In this document: positions 33,812 through 42,279 of the stretch, one piece after another
Position numbering within the stretch: the stretch's first letter is position 1
Layout of the letters: the number at the start of each line of letters is the position of its first letter
Assembly: GCA_023447635.1 (NCBI GenBank)
Contig: JAEXNA010000012.1
Location: 47,089-111,088 of the forward strand
From: Vulcanimicrobiota bacterium
GTDB taxonomy: Bacteria > Vulcanimicrobiota > Xenobia > Xenobiales > JADMJV01
Length of the DNA: 64,000 nt
Direction: 5' to 3'
Notes under the pieces: generated by a model
The model's input: only the letters and a program-made list of their open reading frames with translations
What the model was told of the DNA's origin: nothing
The model's database searches: none
Translations under genes and position numbers: made by a program

Positions 33812-33856
33812 TCTGCCTGCTCTTCGGCGTAGGGACGGGATGTCCCGCGGTTGGAG

Positions 33857-34558
33857 CTACAGAGTTTCCCTGAACCAGCTTAGCGTCTCTTGCCAGGCGG
33901 CGTCCCAGTCGTCGCCGCGCATGAAGTGACCGGAGTGAGGGTACTCTAGGTAGCTCAGGCGAGCGGGGCTGGCCTGATAATAGGTCCGCAAGGTTTTCAC
34001 GAAATCGCGGGCGTCGGCGCTGCGAACGTATTCGTCCTGGCCGGCGTTCTGTACCAGCAAGGCGGTGGGGAAGAAGCGGTCGGGCCAGTGGTGCGGGCTG
34101 TGCTGCCCCAATCCGCTGTGCGGGCTGATCTGGGGCCAGAGCGGCGAGCCCAGCATCAGCGAGGCGGAATCGAACAGCCCCGGGTATTCGGCGATGGCGG
34201 AGAAGAGAGTGAAGGCGCCCAGCGAGACCCCCAGCCCGCCGATGCGCTGTAGGGAGGGAAAGCGGTGGCGCAGGTGCCCGACCAGGTCGGCGGATTCCAG
34301 AGCCGTCTCGCGCAGGCTGGCGAAGCGCACTTCGAAGTTGTTCCAGTCGCGGGGCGACTGACGCTCGCCGTGGGCAACGGCGTCGACCACCACGACCAGG
34401 TGGCCCTGATGGGCCAGCGACCACGCCTCTTTAGCCATCGCCTCCTTGTGCGAGTGCAGACCGTGATGCATCAGCACCGCCGAGGTAGGAGCGGGAGGGG
34501 CCAGGAACCACAGCGGGATCCCGTCGAGGCGGTCATGGAAGTCAGCAATTTCAGCCAT
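33857..34558 (-). CDS. Alpha/beta hydrolase (peptidase S9 / dienelactone hydrolase type)
   Basis: 233 residues from ATG 34558, though no clear ribosome site precedes it. The oxyanion loop is MHHGLHSHKE, and the nucleophile elbow GVSLG is intact (IGGLGVSLGAFT). The acid is in NAGQDEYV and the His in HSGHFM. It lacks a signal peptide. It is a small serine hydrolase of unknown substrate. Confidence 0.85.
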   Translation of the reverse strand: MAEIADFHDRLDGIPLWFLAPPAPTSAVLMHHGLHSHKEAMAKEAWSLAHQGHLVVVVDAVAHGERQSPRDWNNFEVRFASLRETALESADLVGHLRHRFPSLQRIGGLGVSLGAFTLFSAIAEYPGLFDSASLMLGSPLWPQISPHSGLGQHSPHHWPDRFFPTALLVQNAGQDEYVRSADARDFVKTLRTYYQASPARLSYLEYPHSGHFMRGDDWDAAWQETLSWFRETL

Positions 34559-34602
34559 ACCGGGAGGGTTGGCAATTCAGCAGGCGGGCACCTGTCGGCA
34601 CC

Positions 34603-34734
34603 GGCTCGTGAGGGAGTGAGCTTGAGCTCACCGGCGGCTGAGCCGGCTCGTGGGGGAGTGAGCTTGGGCTCACCGATGGCTGAGCCGGCTCGTGAGGAAG
34701 TGAGCTTGAGCTCACCGGCGGCTGAGCCGGCTCA
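34603..34734. repeat. Three-copy 42-bp intergenic tandem repeat with hairpins
   Basis: The motif GGCTCGTG or its variant begins at 34603, 34645 and 34687, and a partial copy at 34729, giving an exact 42-bp period. Each unit contains GTGAGC-TTGA-GCTCAC, a perfect hairpin (the middle copy has a GG change), and GGCTGAGCCGGCTC. It lies between a hydrolase gene and an ArsC-like gene that diverge from it. Although 42 is a multiple of three, no coherent gene crosses the array, so I treat it as non-coding. Confidence 0.85.
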
Positions 34735-34779
34735 GGCCTGCCAGGACTTCCCGCCCGGGAGCGCGCAGACGCTGGCCTG

Positions 34780-35097
34780 ATGCTCGAAGTTCTCTCTAAC
34801 CCTCGTTGTTCCAAGTGCCGCCAGGCCGTAGCGTTTCTCGAATCGCACGGCATCGAGCATCGGATCCGCCTCTACCTGCAAGATCCGCTGTCGCTGGAAG
34901 AGTTACGCGCTCTCTCCAACAAGTTGGGCCAGCCGCCGCAGAGTTGGATACGGGAGAAGGTGGAGGGGTCCGATGACGACCGACTGCAGGCTCTGGCCGA
35001 GCGGCCCGAACTGCTCCAACGCCCTATCGTGATCGCCGGAGATCGAGCCTTCGTGGCTCGCACCCCGGAAGCGCTCGAAGCTCTCAAAGAGCTTTAG
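34780..35097 (+). CDS. ArsC/Spx-like thioredoxin-fold reductase
   Basis: 105 residues from ATG 34780. The active site NPRCSKCR gives Cys10 and Cys13, a CxxC pair like thioredoxins and the ArsC/YffB family. The C-terminal part has RPIVIAGDRAFVARTPEAL, the conserved R-P-I-V motif with the following strand of ArsC-type proteins. It is short but full length for the family. It may reduce arsenate with glutaredoxin, or serve in disulfide or stress functions; no arsenic genes are adjacent. Confidence 0.85.
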   Translation: MLEVLSNPRCSKCRQAVAFLESHGIEHRIRLYLQDPLSLEELRALSNKLGQPPQSWIREKVEGSDDDRLQALAERPELLQRPIVIAGDRAFVARTPEALEALKEL

Positions 35098-35113
35098 GCT
35101 CGGGGCTCACTCC

Positions 35114-35136
35114 CCGGGGACAAGGCGAGTCCCCGG
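35114..35136. terminator. Hairpin between convergent ArsC-like and oxygenase genes
   Basis: CCGGGGAC and GTCCCCGG form an eight-base-pair stem with a seven-base loop, 16 bases after the ArsC-like stop. There is no U-run, so it may be a Rho-aided or weak terminator. Confidence 0.35.
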
Positions 35137-35186
35137 TGGGGAACGAGCGTATGTTCGACTTTTCGAAAGTAGGGCCGGGTTGGGCT

Positions 35187-36002
35187 TTAGCTCGGAATAT
35201 GCGACACTGGCGCGAAGCGGTCGTGAGCCCATCGGCCCAACCTCTCCCATAGAGAACTCCGTAGACAGCCGCAATCGCCGTACACATGACCGCAAGGCAG
35301 TATAAAATACGGCGCTTGCGACTCCAGCGATTCCCGAAGTTGCGGCCAGTATTCGAGTTTGTCGGTGCCGAAGGTCAGGCTCAGTAAGACTCGCTTCTTC
35401 GACGACGGCGCATACGGCTCGGTGCTGTGCGCGGTCTTCTCGCCAAAGAAGATCGCTTCGTTCAAGCGGTACTCGTACCGACGCGTCTCCTCTCCCACCT
35501 CATAGAGCAAATGGCCGTGTTCTGGTTCGAGGTCGAAGAGGGGAGTGATGAGGGTATAAGCGGGAGCGCCCGGCGCGTAGTCGTTGTGCCACTGGGCCGC
35601 CGGGGCGCGATCGCCGACGACCAGGAAGCCGCAGTACATGACGACCCGTTCCCGACAGTCGATCCTCTTGCGGATTTCGCCCTCCATCGCCAGTCTGTCG
35701 AAAAAGCGACGGAACATCGCGTGGGTCTCGGCGTCGTTGTTAGAAACCCAGAGCAGCGGATAGCTCTCGTACGATTGGACAAAGTAAGAGCCGGTGGGCC
35801 CGATTCGGGCTCGATGGCTGCGACCGCCCTTGAACAGGTACTGGTTTTGCGGGTTCTCGAGCACGGTGGACAGTTCACGCCGGTAAGCGTCGCGAATCTC
35901 GTCGAGCAGCGCGCCGTCGAAGGCAAAGGTGGTCGCGTCGAGTTGGGGATGTAGCAGGTTCAAGGAGGGCCCATCCTGATCCGATGGCAAGATTTGCCCC
36001 AA
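35187..36002 (-). CDS. Fe(II)/2-oxoglutarate-dependent oxygenase-like protein
   Basis: 271 residues from TTG 36002; an in-frame TTG at 35963 with AGGA ten bases upstream is an alternative start, and no ATG precedes residue 95. In the 36002 numbering the iron ligands are His139 and Asp141 (QWHNDY) and His192 (KTAHSTEPY), with Arg204 (KKRVLLSLTFG) to bind 2-oxoglutarate. This is the HxD...H facial triad. The C-terminus is Cys-rich (LPCGHVYGDCGCLR), which may bind a metal. The substrate is unknown. Confidence 0.72.
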   Translation of the reverse strand: MGQILPSDQDGPSLNLLHPQLDATTFAFDGALLDEIRDAYRRELSTVLENPQNQYLFKGGRSHRARIGPTGSYFVQSYESYPLLWVSNNDAETHAMFRRFFDRLAMEGEIRKRIDCRERVVMYCGFLVVGDRAPAAQWHNDYAPGAPAYTLITPLFDLEPEHGHLLYEVGEETRRYEYRLNEAIFFGEKTAHSTEPYAPSSKKRVLLSLTFGTDKLEYWPQLRESLESQAPYFILPCGHVYGDCGCLRSSLWERLGRWAHDRFAPVSHIPS

Positions 36003-36394
36003 CTTTTCGGGCGTCGCGCGTGTCCGTCCTGTAACACACCGTTAACCCCGGACCCGCTAGACGATTCCCATTTCCAATGGAGACTAGCGTCAAGACGACG
36101 CGAAATTTTCGCACGCTGCCCCGTCAGCCTCCTCCTGCCAGGGTCTTCGCGGTGCAGGTCGGCGCCACGCCGGCGCCACGCTCCAAACCGGCGCCGTGCT
36201 CCAAACCGAGATTGGCGGCGTGACGCCGTCGTTGACCGGTTTGACGCCTTGGAATTCCGGCTTGCAAGCCGGAAATCGCTGGTTTGACGCCGGAAATCGG
36301 CGGCGTCAAACCGGGCCTGGTGGGTTTGGCGCCCCTCTTGCCTGACCCACTCCTACCAGGGCTACCACGGCCCCACGCTCCAAGCCGGACGTCG
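36003..36394. other. Gene-free stretch with GGCGCC repeats and palindromes
   Basis: No gene is supported here. The left part (36003-36110) is AT-richer and may hold the oxygenase promoter. The middle has repeated GGCGCCACGC units, and the right part holds the 128-bp repeat element described separately. A perfect 20-bp palindrome, TTCCGGCTTGCAAGCCGGAA, sits at 36255-36274. Confidence 0.7.
36201..36329. repeat. 128-bp repeat element, copy A (CCAAACC-ended)
   Basis: It starts CCAAACCGAGATTGGCGG and ends GTGGGTTTGG, 129 bp, matching the length and left end of two elements at 49.6-49.9 kb. The internal half-sites recur about every 21-22 bp (GTTTGACGCC type). GGTTTGACGCC at 36281 and GGCGTCAAACC at 36302 form an 11-bp hairpin. 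Only the outer seven bases of the right end still match the terminal repeat, so this copy is more decayed. Confidence 0.65.
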
Positions 36395-37270
36395 CTAGTG
36401 GATGACCAGCACGGGGCAGTGCGCCTCTTGCAGCACGTGCTCCGTCTCGCTCCCGATCATCCAGCGGGTCAGCCCGCTCTTCCCGTGGCTGCCGATCACC
36501 AGCAGGTCGGCTCCGATCTCGTCGGCGTATTCGACGATGCCCGACGACACGCTGACGGGCCGCACCTCGGCGGTCGCGGTGACCCCTTCGAGCGTCTTAC
36601 TCAACTCTTGCAGCGCGCTCAAGGTTCGCACCATATCGGTCTTGTTGGCCTCGGCCACCGCCGGGTGCGCCATCGCCACGTGGGTCAGCCCCTGATAGAG
36701 ATGCACCGAGGCGCCAAAGCCGCGAGCCAGCGAGGCGGCGCGGAACACCGCCCGCTCAGAAGCCGGTGAACCGTCGTAGGCGACCATCACCTTCGCGATC
36801 TTGGGCGGATGCTCGGCGTCGACGGCGATGCACTTCCCGCTCACCACCAGCGTCGGCACCGTGGTCCCACGCGTCACCTTGGTGGCCACGCTACCCAGCA
36901 GCCAGCGCCCCAGCCCGCCGCGACCGTGCGAGGCCATCAGGATCAGATTGAACTCTTCGCTGTGGGCCAGAATCTCGCTGGCCGGGTCGGCCATCGCCAC
37001 CCGCGAGGTCGTCCCGCGCAGCCCCAGCGATTCGGCTCGAGAGCTCAGATACTCTTCCATCGCCGTGTGCAGATCGCCCTCGCTGTACAGCGAGGTCGCT
37101 CCCACCGCCAGTTCCGGGATCAGGTAGACGGTGGAAGGCGGTTCGAAGCAGCGCAGCAGTTCGATGTTCACCTCGGGCAGCGCCGAATGCAGCAGACGGG
37201 CCCAGGGGAAGACGCGCTCGCCCAGTTCGGAGCCGTCGAGAGGGATCAGGATGCGGAAGGTCTCGTTCAT
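36395..37270 (-). CDS. Universal stress protein with two tandem Usp domains
   Basis: 291 residues from ATG 37270. Two UspA domains: residues 1-150 (FRILIPLDGSELGERVF, ending SHGRGGLGRWLLGSVATKV) and 155-291 (KVMVAYDGSPASERAVF, ending SHGKSGLTRWMIGSETEHV). Both keep the ATP-binding pattern G-x2-G-x9-GS, so they probably bind ATP. Tandem Usp proteins respond to stress and starvation. It stands alone, divergent from a small plus-strand gene. Confidence 0.93.
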   Translation of the reverse strand: MNETFRILIPLDGSELGERVFPWARLLHSALPEVNIELLRCFEPPSTVYLIPELAVGATSLYSEGDLHTAMEEYLSSRAESLGLRGTTSRVAMADPASEILAHSEEFNLILMASHGRGGLGRWLLGSVATKVTRGTTVPTLVVSGKCIAVDAEHPPKIAKVMVAYDGSPASERAVFRAASLARGFGASVHLYQGLTHVAMAHPAVAEANKTDMVRTLSALQELSKTLEGVTATAEVRPVSVSSGIVEYADEIGADLLVIGSHGKSGLTRWMIGSETEHVLQEAHCPVLVIH

Positions 37271-37363
37271 ACTAAGACCTTACCACCCTGAGCGACCTTC
37301 CAACCTGACCGGGATCAACCCGAAAGGGCAGGTAGAGTCCCGGCGAAGTGCAACATCCCTCGA

Positions 37364-37903
37364 ATGGAGCAAGTGCAGTTGCCAGAGGTCGGCCAGATCG
37401 ATTTTAGCCAGACCTGCGGAGAGACCGAATGTCGGGCCGTCCTGGTCGAAGTCGACGAGTACCAGTCGTACGCCCGGGTCGAGATCCTGGAGAACGGGCA
37501 GGTCGCCTGGTCCAGCCCGCCGGTCGACCGCAACGACGTCGACCTGGCGTTCGGCACCTGGTACGACGGCAACGGCCTGCCCTGCTGGTTCGGCGACATC
37601 GACGGCGACGGCAAGATCGAAATGCTGGCCTCCATCCCCAAGGCCGACATGACTCCTACCCGCTTCCGCGTCTTCCGCTGGTCCGGCGGCGAACTGACCC
37701 TGCTGCGCAAAGAGGCGCTGCTGTGGACCGAAGGCGACCATTTCGACTGGTCCGACTTCGACCCCGATGACGAGGGCCAGTTGGCCTGGGTCGACTACTT
37801 CTTGAACGGTGAAGCGCACATCGTGCACCGCCGACGCGCCACCGTGACCCGACGCAGCGCCGTGCTCGAACCGGTCCGGGGCGGCTTCTCCGCCCCCTCC
37901 TGA
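37364..37903 (+). CDS. Hypothetical protein with Ca-binding FG-GAP-like motif
   Basis: 179 residues from ATG 37364; no good ribosome site is seen. The segment FGDIDGDGKIEMLASIPK has the D-x-D-G-D-G calcium loop of FG-GAP/VCBS repeats, and a later acidic stretch (DWSDFDPDDEGQ) is similar in spirit. No signal peptide is present, which is odd for such domains. The end overlaps the flavoenzyme frame as CTGA. Confidence 0.55.
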   Translation: MEQVQLPEVGQIDFSQTCGETECRAVLVEVDEYQSYARVEILENGQVAWSSPPVDRNDVDLAFGTWYDGNGLPCWFGDIDGDGKIEMLASIPKADMTPTRFRVFRWSGGELTLLRKEALLWTEGDHFDWSDFDPDDEGQLAWVDYFLNGEAHIVHRRRATVTRRSAVLEPVRGGFSAPS

Positions 37904-38961
37904 CGACACACTCTAGCCCAACCGCTCTGGTCGTCGGGGACGGCATTGCCGGCCTCTGCCTGGCCTATGAACTGAGCCGCCGAGGGGTGGCGGTCACGCT
38001 GCTCAGCGACCCCAACCAGCCGACCGCCAGCCGCGCCGCCGGCGGTCTGCTACAGGTCGCGGGCAGTCGCCTCTCGGCCTCGCACCTGAAGCTACGCCAG
38101 GCCTGCTGGGCCTACTACCCCGACTTCCTGGACGCTCTGCCTGGGCCTGTACTCTTGCGCCGGGACGGCCATCTCCGCCTGGGCGGCAGCGTTACTGCCC
38201 GCCAGGGCTACCTCTCCACCCTGAAGGGGCTGGGAGTCCGGGGAGAGGTGTGGAGCCAGGACCGCCTCGACCGGGACACGGGCGGGGCCGTCACAGCCGA
38301 AGGCGCGGTCTGGCTGGCCGACGCCGCTCTCGACCCGGAACACCTGCTGGACGTCCTGGACACCGCTCTGCAGACCGGAAACGTTCGGCGCGTCAGCGCC
38401 CAGGTGACCCGGGTCGAGGCCCATCGGGTGGGCGACCGCGAAGGCCAGGTTTGGTCCGCCGACCTTGTCGTGCTGGCCTGCGGCGCCGGCCTCTCCAACC
38501 TCTCTCCGGACCAGGACTGGGGCTACCGCGAAGAGCCTGGCTGGGGCGCCGTTTTCGCGGGGCGTCTGCCCTTTGGCTGCAGTTTGGAGGGGGCCGGGCA
38601 GACGCTGGTTCCCACAGACACCGGTTGGAGACTGGCCGGGTCCCAGGACTGGAGCGACCCTCCTCCCTTGCGCTCGCTGGTGGCCTGGGAAGGGGAGGAG
38701 ACCGCCCGTCGCTCCGGGTCGCGCTGCACCGCTCCGGATGGCCTTCCGGTGGCGGGACGCCGGGCCGACGGGGTGTATCTGCTGGGAGGGCTGGGGCGCA
38801 ACGGACTGCTGACGGCTCCGCTGTTAGCTCGAGGGTTGGCCGCGACGATGCTGGGCGCAGAGCCTGCCGACTGGCTGTTGCCCTTCGCTCCCGGGCGGCC
38901 GGGTATCGGTGAGCATAAAAAATGGGCCCGACGCATCGGACCCATCTCGAATCACTCCTGA
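37900..38961 (+). CDS. Glycine-oxidase-like FAD-dependent oxidoreductase
   Basis: About 353 residues. The FAD-binding motif GDGIAG (LVVGDGIAGLCLAYEL) lies upstream of the first GTG at 37987, so the gene must start earlier; the only near option without an ATG, GTG or TTG is CTG 37900, which overlaps the previous stop as CTGA. The C-terminus has DGLPVAGRRADGVYLLGGLG, then RNGLLTAP, the DAO/ThiO second FAD motif. The AAGGLL stretch after strand 2 also matches. It would oxidise an amine such as glycine with FAD. Its end overlaps the RND gene by ten bases. Confidence 0.68.
   Translation: MTTHSSPTALVVGDGIAGLCLAYELSRRGVAVTLLSDPNQPTASRAAGGLLQVAGSRLSASHLKLRQACWAYYPDFLDALPGPVLLRRDGHLRLGGSVTARQGYLSTLKGLGVRGEVWSQDRLDRDTGGAVTAEGAVWLADAALDPEHLLDVLDTALQTGNVRRVSAQVTRVEAHRVGDREGQVWSADLVVLACGAGLSNLSPDQDWGYREEPGWGAVFAGRLPFGCSLEGAGQTLVPTDTGWRLAGSQDWSDPPPLRSLVAWEGEETARRSGSRCTAPDGLPVAGRRADGVYLLGGLGRNGLLTAPLLARGLAATMLGAEPADWLLPFAPGRPGIGEHKKWARRIGPISNHS
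38916..38945 (-). terminator. Rho-independent terminator of the RND efflux operon
   Basis: On the minus strand the sequence after the RND stop (38952) forms a ten-base-pair stem with one mismatch, ATGGGTCCGA with TCGGGCCCAT, followed by TTTTTT at 38921-38916. It lies within the 3' end of the convergent flavoenzyme gene. Confidence 0.75.
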
Positions 38962-41900
38962 GGGGGAGCCTCGGCCCCCTCGGGAGCGGCCGGTGGCTCG
39001 GGAGCCTTTTTGGCCGGCTTTTTCGGCGGCTCCACCGGAGCGGGAGCCGGGGTGGGAGCCGGGGTGGGAGCCGGAGACGGGGTGGGAGTCGGCGCGTGGC
39101 CGCCTCCCCCGGACCCTCCGGGACCTCCACCTTCCGGAGGATGCGGCTTCTTACCGCTCTTGCGAGTGATGAACTCGGTGAACCCCTGAATGCTGACGTA
39201 GAGCACGGGGATCAGGAACACGCCCAGGGCCGTCGCTACGAACATCCCGACACCCACCGCCGTTCCCAGCGACCGCTGCGAGGCGGCGCCCGCCTCGTGG
39301 GCCAACATCAGCGGCACCACGCCCAGGATGAAGGCGAAGGCGGTCATCAGAATCGGACGGAAGCGCAGTTTGGCGCCCATCAGGGTGGCATCGCGCAGCG
39401 ACAGGTCGGTCTTCTCGTACTGCTCTTTGGCGAACTCGACGATCAGGATGGCGTTTTTGGCTGCCAGACCCAGCAGCGCGATAATCCCGATCTGCACGTA
39501 GACGTTGTTGTCGTGGCCCGCGATCATCGTTCCGACCAGGGCGCCCATCACGCCCGCCGGCAAGCCCAGCAGCACGGAGAACGGAACCGACCAACTTTCG
39601 TACTGGGCGGCCAGGAACAGGAACACGAAGATCAGGGCCATCAGCAGGATTTGACCCTGCTGACCGGACGACTCTTTCTCTTGATAGGCCGTGCCGGTCC
39701 ACTCGATGGCGTAGCCGCCAGGCAGGTTCTGAGCGGCCACCTGCTCCATCGCGGCGATCGCTTCGCCCGAACTGCGTCCCGCGGCGGGACCGCCGTACAC
39801 TTCGGCCGAGCGGTACAGGTTGTAGCGCTGCAGGGTGTCCGGACCGGTGGTCATCACCACGTTGCACAGGGTCGACAGCGGCACCATGGCCCCGCTCTGA
39901 CTGCGCACTTGCAGGTTGCCGATATCCGACGGCCGGCGGCGGAACTCGGCTTCGGACTGCACGTAAACGCGCCAGGTACGACCGAAGCGGTTGAACTGGT
40001 TGACGTACAGGCCGCCCAGGTTCACCTGCAGCGCCTGGAACACGTCGGTCAGGCGGATGCCCAGAGTCTTGACTTTGAGCCGGTTGACGTCGAGGTTGAT
40101 CTTGGGAAGGTCGGTCGAGAAGATGGTGCGGATGGTCGGGTCCAGAACCGGATCGGCCTTGGCCGCAACCAGCAACTCTTTCGTCGTATCCAGCAGGTCT
40201 TGCGGGGTCTGGCCCGATCGGTCTTCGACCTCGAGCACGAAGCCGCCCGAGGTTCCCAGACCGGGGATCGGCGGCGGGTTGACCGGGAACACCATCGCTT
40301 CGGGGATGCCCTGGAACTCCTTGGCCACCGAGCGGATGATGCCGCCCGCTCGGGTCTGCATGGTCTGGCGTTCTTTCCAGTCGGTGAACACGCAGATGAA
40401 CGACGCCTGGTTCGACCCGTTGGCGCCGGTGACCACGTTCATACCGCCGAAGGTGATGACCGTTTTGACCCCTTCGGTCTTGCGCATGATCTCTTCGGCC
40501 TTGCGAGCCACGGCGTCGGTGCGTTCGACGCTGGCGCCGCTCGGTAGGGTCGCGCCCACGAAGATGTAGCCGTTGTCCTCGTTGGGCAAGAAGCCGCCGG
40601 GGACTTTAGCGTTCACGGTGACCAGGGCCCAGATCACGATGCCCAGGAGCACCAGGCCGATCACCAGGTAGCGCAGCAGGATGCTGACGATACGGCCGTA
40701 GACGTTACCCACCTTGTCGAAGACCCAGTTGAACCCGTTGATGTACCAGCCCAGGGGGCCTCGCATCGGCTTACGCGGCTTCAGAATCAGGGTGCAAAGG
40801 GCGGGGGTCAGGGTCAGCGCCACCAGAGCGGAAAGGCAGACCGACACCGAGAGGGTAATAGCGAACTGTTTGTAAAGCTGGCCCGTCAGGCCGCCCATAA
40901 AGGCGACCGGCACGAACACCGAGCACAGCACCAGAGCGATGGCGACCACGGGGCCGGACACTTCAGCCATCGCTTGCTCAGTGGCCGCCCTGGGTGAGAG
41001 CCCGTGCTCGATATGATGCTCGACCGCTTCGACCACCACGATCGCGTCGTCGACCACGATACCGATGGCCAGCACGATGCCGAACAGGGTCAAGGTGTTG
41101 ATGGAGAATCCGATACCGGCCAGAACCGCGAACGTACCGACCAGCGAGACCGGCACCGCCAGCATCGGGATCAGGGTGGCGCGGAAGTTCCCCAGGAAGG
41201 TGAAGATCACGATCACCACCAGGATGAAAGCGTCGCGCAGCGTCTTCAGCACCTCGTGGATCGAGGCGTTCACGAAGATGGTCGAGTCGAACGAGATCTG
41301 GTAGTCCATCCCCGGGGGGAAGTTCTTGGCCATCGCCTCCATCTGCTCGGTGATCTGGTCGGCCAGAGTCAGAGCGTTGGCTCCGGGAAGCTGGTAGATC
41401 AGGATCGGCATGGCGGCTTTGCCGTCGAGGCGACCAAAGGTGCTGTAGCTGGCCGAACCGAGTTCGGTGCGGGCCACGTCTTTGACCTGAAGGATCTGTC
41501 CCCCGGGCGCGGCTCGAAGCACGATGTTGCCGAACTCTTCGGCCTGGTCCAGGCGCCCGCGCACCGAGACCGGGTACTGGAAATCCAGCCCGGCGGCCTG
41601 CGGCGGCTGACCGATGGTACCGGCGGCGGCCTGCACGTTCTGCTCCATGATGGCGTTGGCCAGGTCGGTGGCGGTCAGCATCTTGGAAGCCAGGGTGTCG
41701 GGGTTGACCCACAGCCGCATGGCGTAGTCCTGTTTGCCCACCGGGATGTCGGCGGAGCTGACGCCTTTGATACGACCCAGCGGGTCGAGCAGATTGATGG
41801 CGCAGTAGTTGGAAAGGAACAGGTTGTCGCGGCTCTCGTCGGGCGAGAAGACGCTGACCACCATCAGAATCTGGGTGGACTGCTTCTTGACCGTGATCCC

Positions 41901-42278
41901 CTGCTGCACCACGTCGGTGGGCAGGGTCGAGTTGGCCCGGTTGACCCGGTTCTGCACGTCGACGGCGGCAAGGTCGGGGTCGCGCCCGACTTCGAACGTC
42001 ACCGTCAGCTGGTAGGTGCCGTCGTTGCGTGACTTGCTGACCATGTACAGCATGCCTTCGGCGCCGTTGACCTGCTGTTCGATCGGGGCGGCCACGGTCT
42101 GTTCCACGGTGGCCGAGTCAGCGCCCGGGTAGGTCGCGGTGACCTGCACCGTGGGCGGCACCATGTCGGGGTACTGGGCGATCGGCAAGGTCGGAATGGC
42201 CAGCAGGCCGGCGATAGTGATCAGGAGCGAGATGACGGTCGCCAGGACCGGGCGCTCGATGAAAGTTTTGGCGAACAC
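38952..42278 (-). CDS. RND efflux pump, inner-membrane permease (AcrB/HAE1 type) with a Pro/Thr-rich tail
   Basis: 1108 residues from GTG 42278, one base after the adaptor stop. It begins MFAKTFIERPVLATVISLLI as in AcrB. The proton-relay Asp pair lies in GIVVDDAIVVVEAVE and the Lys in GLAAKNAILIVEFAKE. Two periplasmic porter domains and twelve helices are present. Beyond the usual end (IPVLYVSIQGFTEFITRK) is an extra tail of about 65 residues rich in Pro, Thr, Ala and Lys, in the cytoplasm. It should export drugs or other compounds with the adaptor and TolC-like genes upstream. Confidence 0.95.
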   Translation of the reverse strand: MFAKTFIERPVLATVISLLITIAGLLAIPTLPIAQYPDMVPPTVQVTATYPGADSATVEQTVAAPIEQQVNGAEGMLYMVSKSRNDGTYQLTVTFEVGRDPDLAAVDVQNRVNRANSTLPTDVVQQGITVKKQSTQILMVVSVFSPDESRDNLFLSNYCAINLLDPLGRIKGVSSADIPVGKQDYAMRLWVNPDTLASKMLTATDLANAIMEQNVQAAAGTIGQPPQAAGLDFQYPVSVRGRLDQAEEFGNIVLRAAPGGQILQVKDVARTELGSASYSTFGRLDGKAAMPILIYQLPGANALTLADQITEQMEAMAKNFPPGMDYQISFDSTIFVNASIHEVLKTLRDAFILVVIVIFTFLGNFRATLIPMLAVPVSLVGTFAVLAGIGFSINTLTLFGIVLAIGIVVDDAIVVVEAVEHHIEHGLSPRAATEQAMAEVSGPVVAIALVLCSVFVPVAFMGGLTGQLYKQFAITLSVSVCLSALVALTLTPALCTLILKPRKPMRGPLGWYINGFNWVFDKVGNVYGRIVSILLRYLVIGLVLLGIVIWALVTVNAKVPGGFLPNEDNGYIFVGATLPSGASVERTDAVARKAEEIMRKTEGVKTVITFGGMNVVTGANGSNQASFICVFTDWKERQTMQTRAGGIIRSVAKEFQGIPEAMVFPVNPPPIPGLGTSGGFVLEVEDRSGQTPQDLLDTTKELLVAAKADPVLDPTIRTIFSTDLPKINLDVNRLKVKTLGIRLTDVFQALQVNLGGLYVNQFNRFGRTWRVYVQSEAEFRRRPSDIGNLQVRSQSGAMVPLSTLCNVVMTTGPDTLQRYNLYRSAEVYGGPAAGRSSGEAIAAMEQVAAQNLPGGYAIEWTGTAYQEKESSGQQGQILLMALIFVFLFLAAQYESWSVPFSVLLGLPAGVMGALVGTMIAGHDNNVYVQIGIIALLGLAAKNAILIVEFAKEQYEKTDLSLRDATLMGAKLRFRPILMTAFAFILGVVPLMLAHEAGAASQRSLGTAVGVGMFVATALGVFLIPVLYVSIQGFTEFITRKSGKKPHPPEGGGPGGSGGGGHAPTPTPSPAPTPAPTPAPAPVEPPKKPAKKAPEPPAAPEGAEAPPQE

Positions 42279-42279
42279 C

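Noticed and set aside
38922..40547. 541-codon plus-strand open frame over the RND permease gene
   Set aside because: It is antisense to a complete RND permease with all motifs; its protein is His/Gln/Gly/Asp-rich with no recognisable domain, as expected from codon bias shadow.
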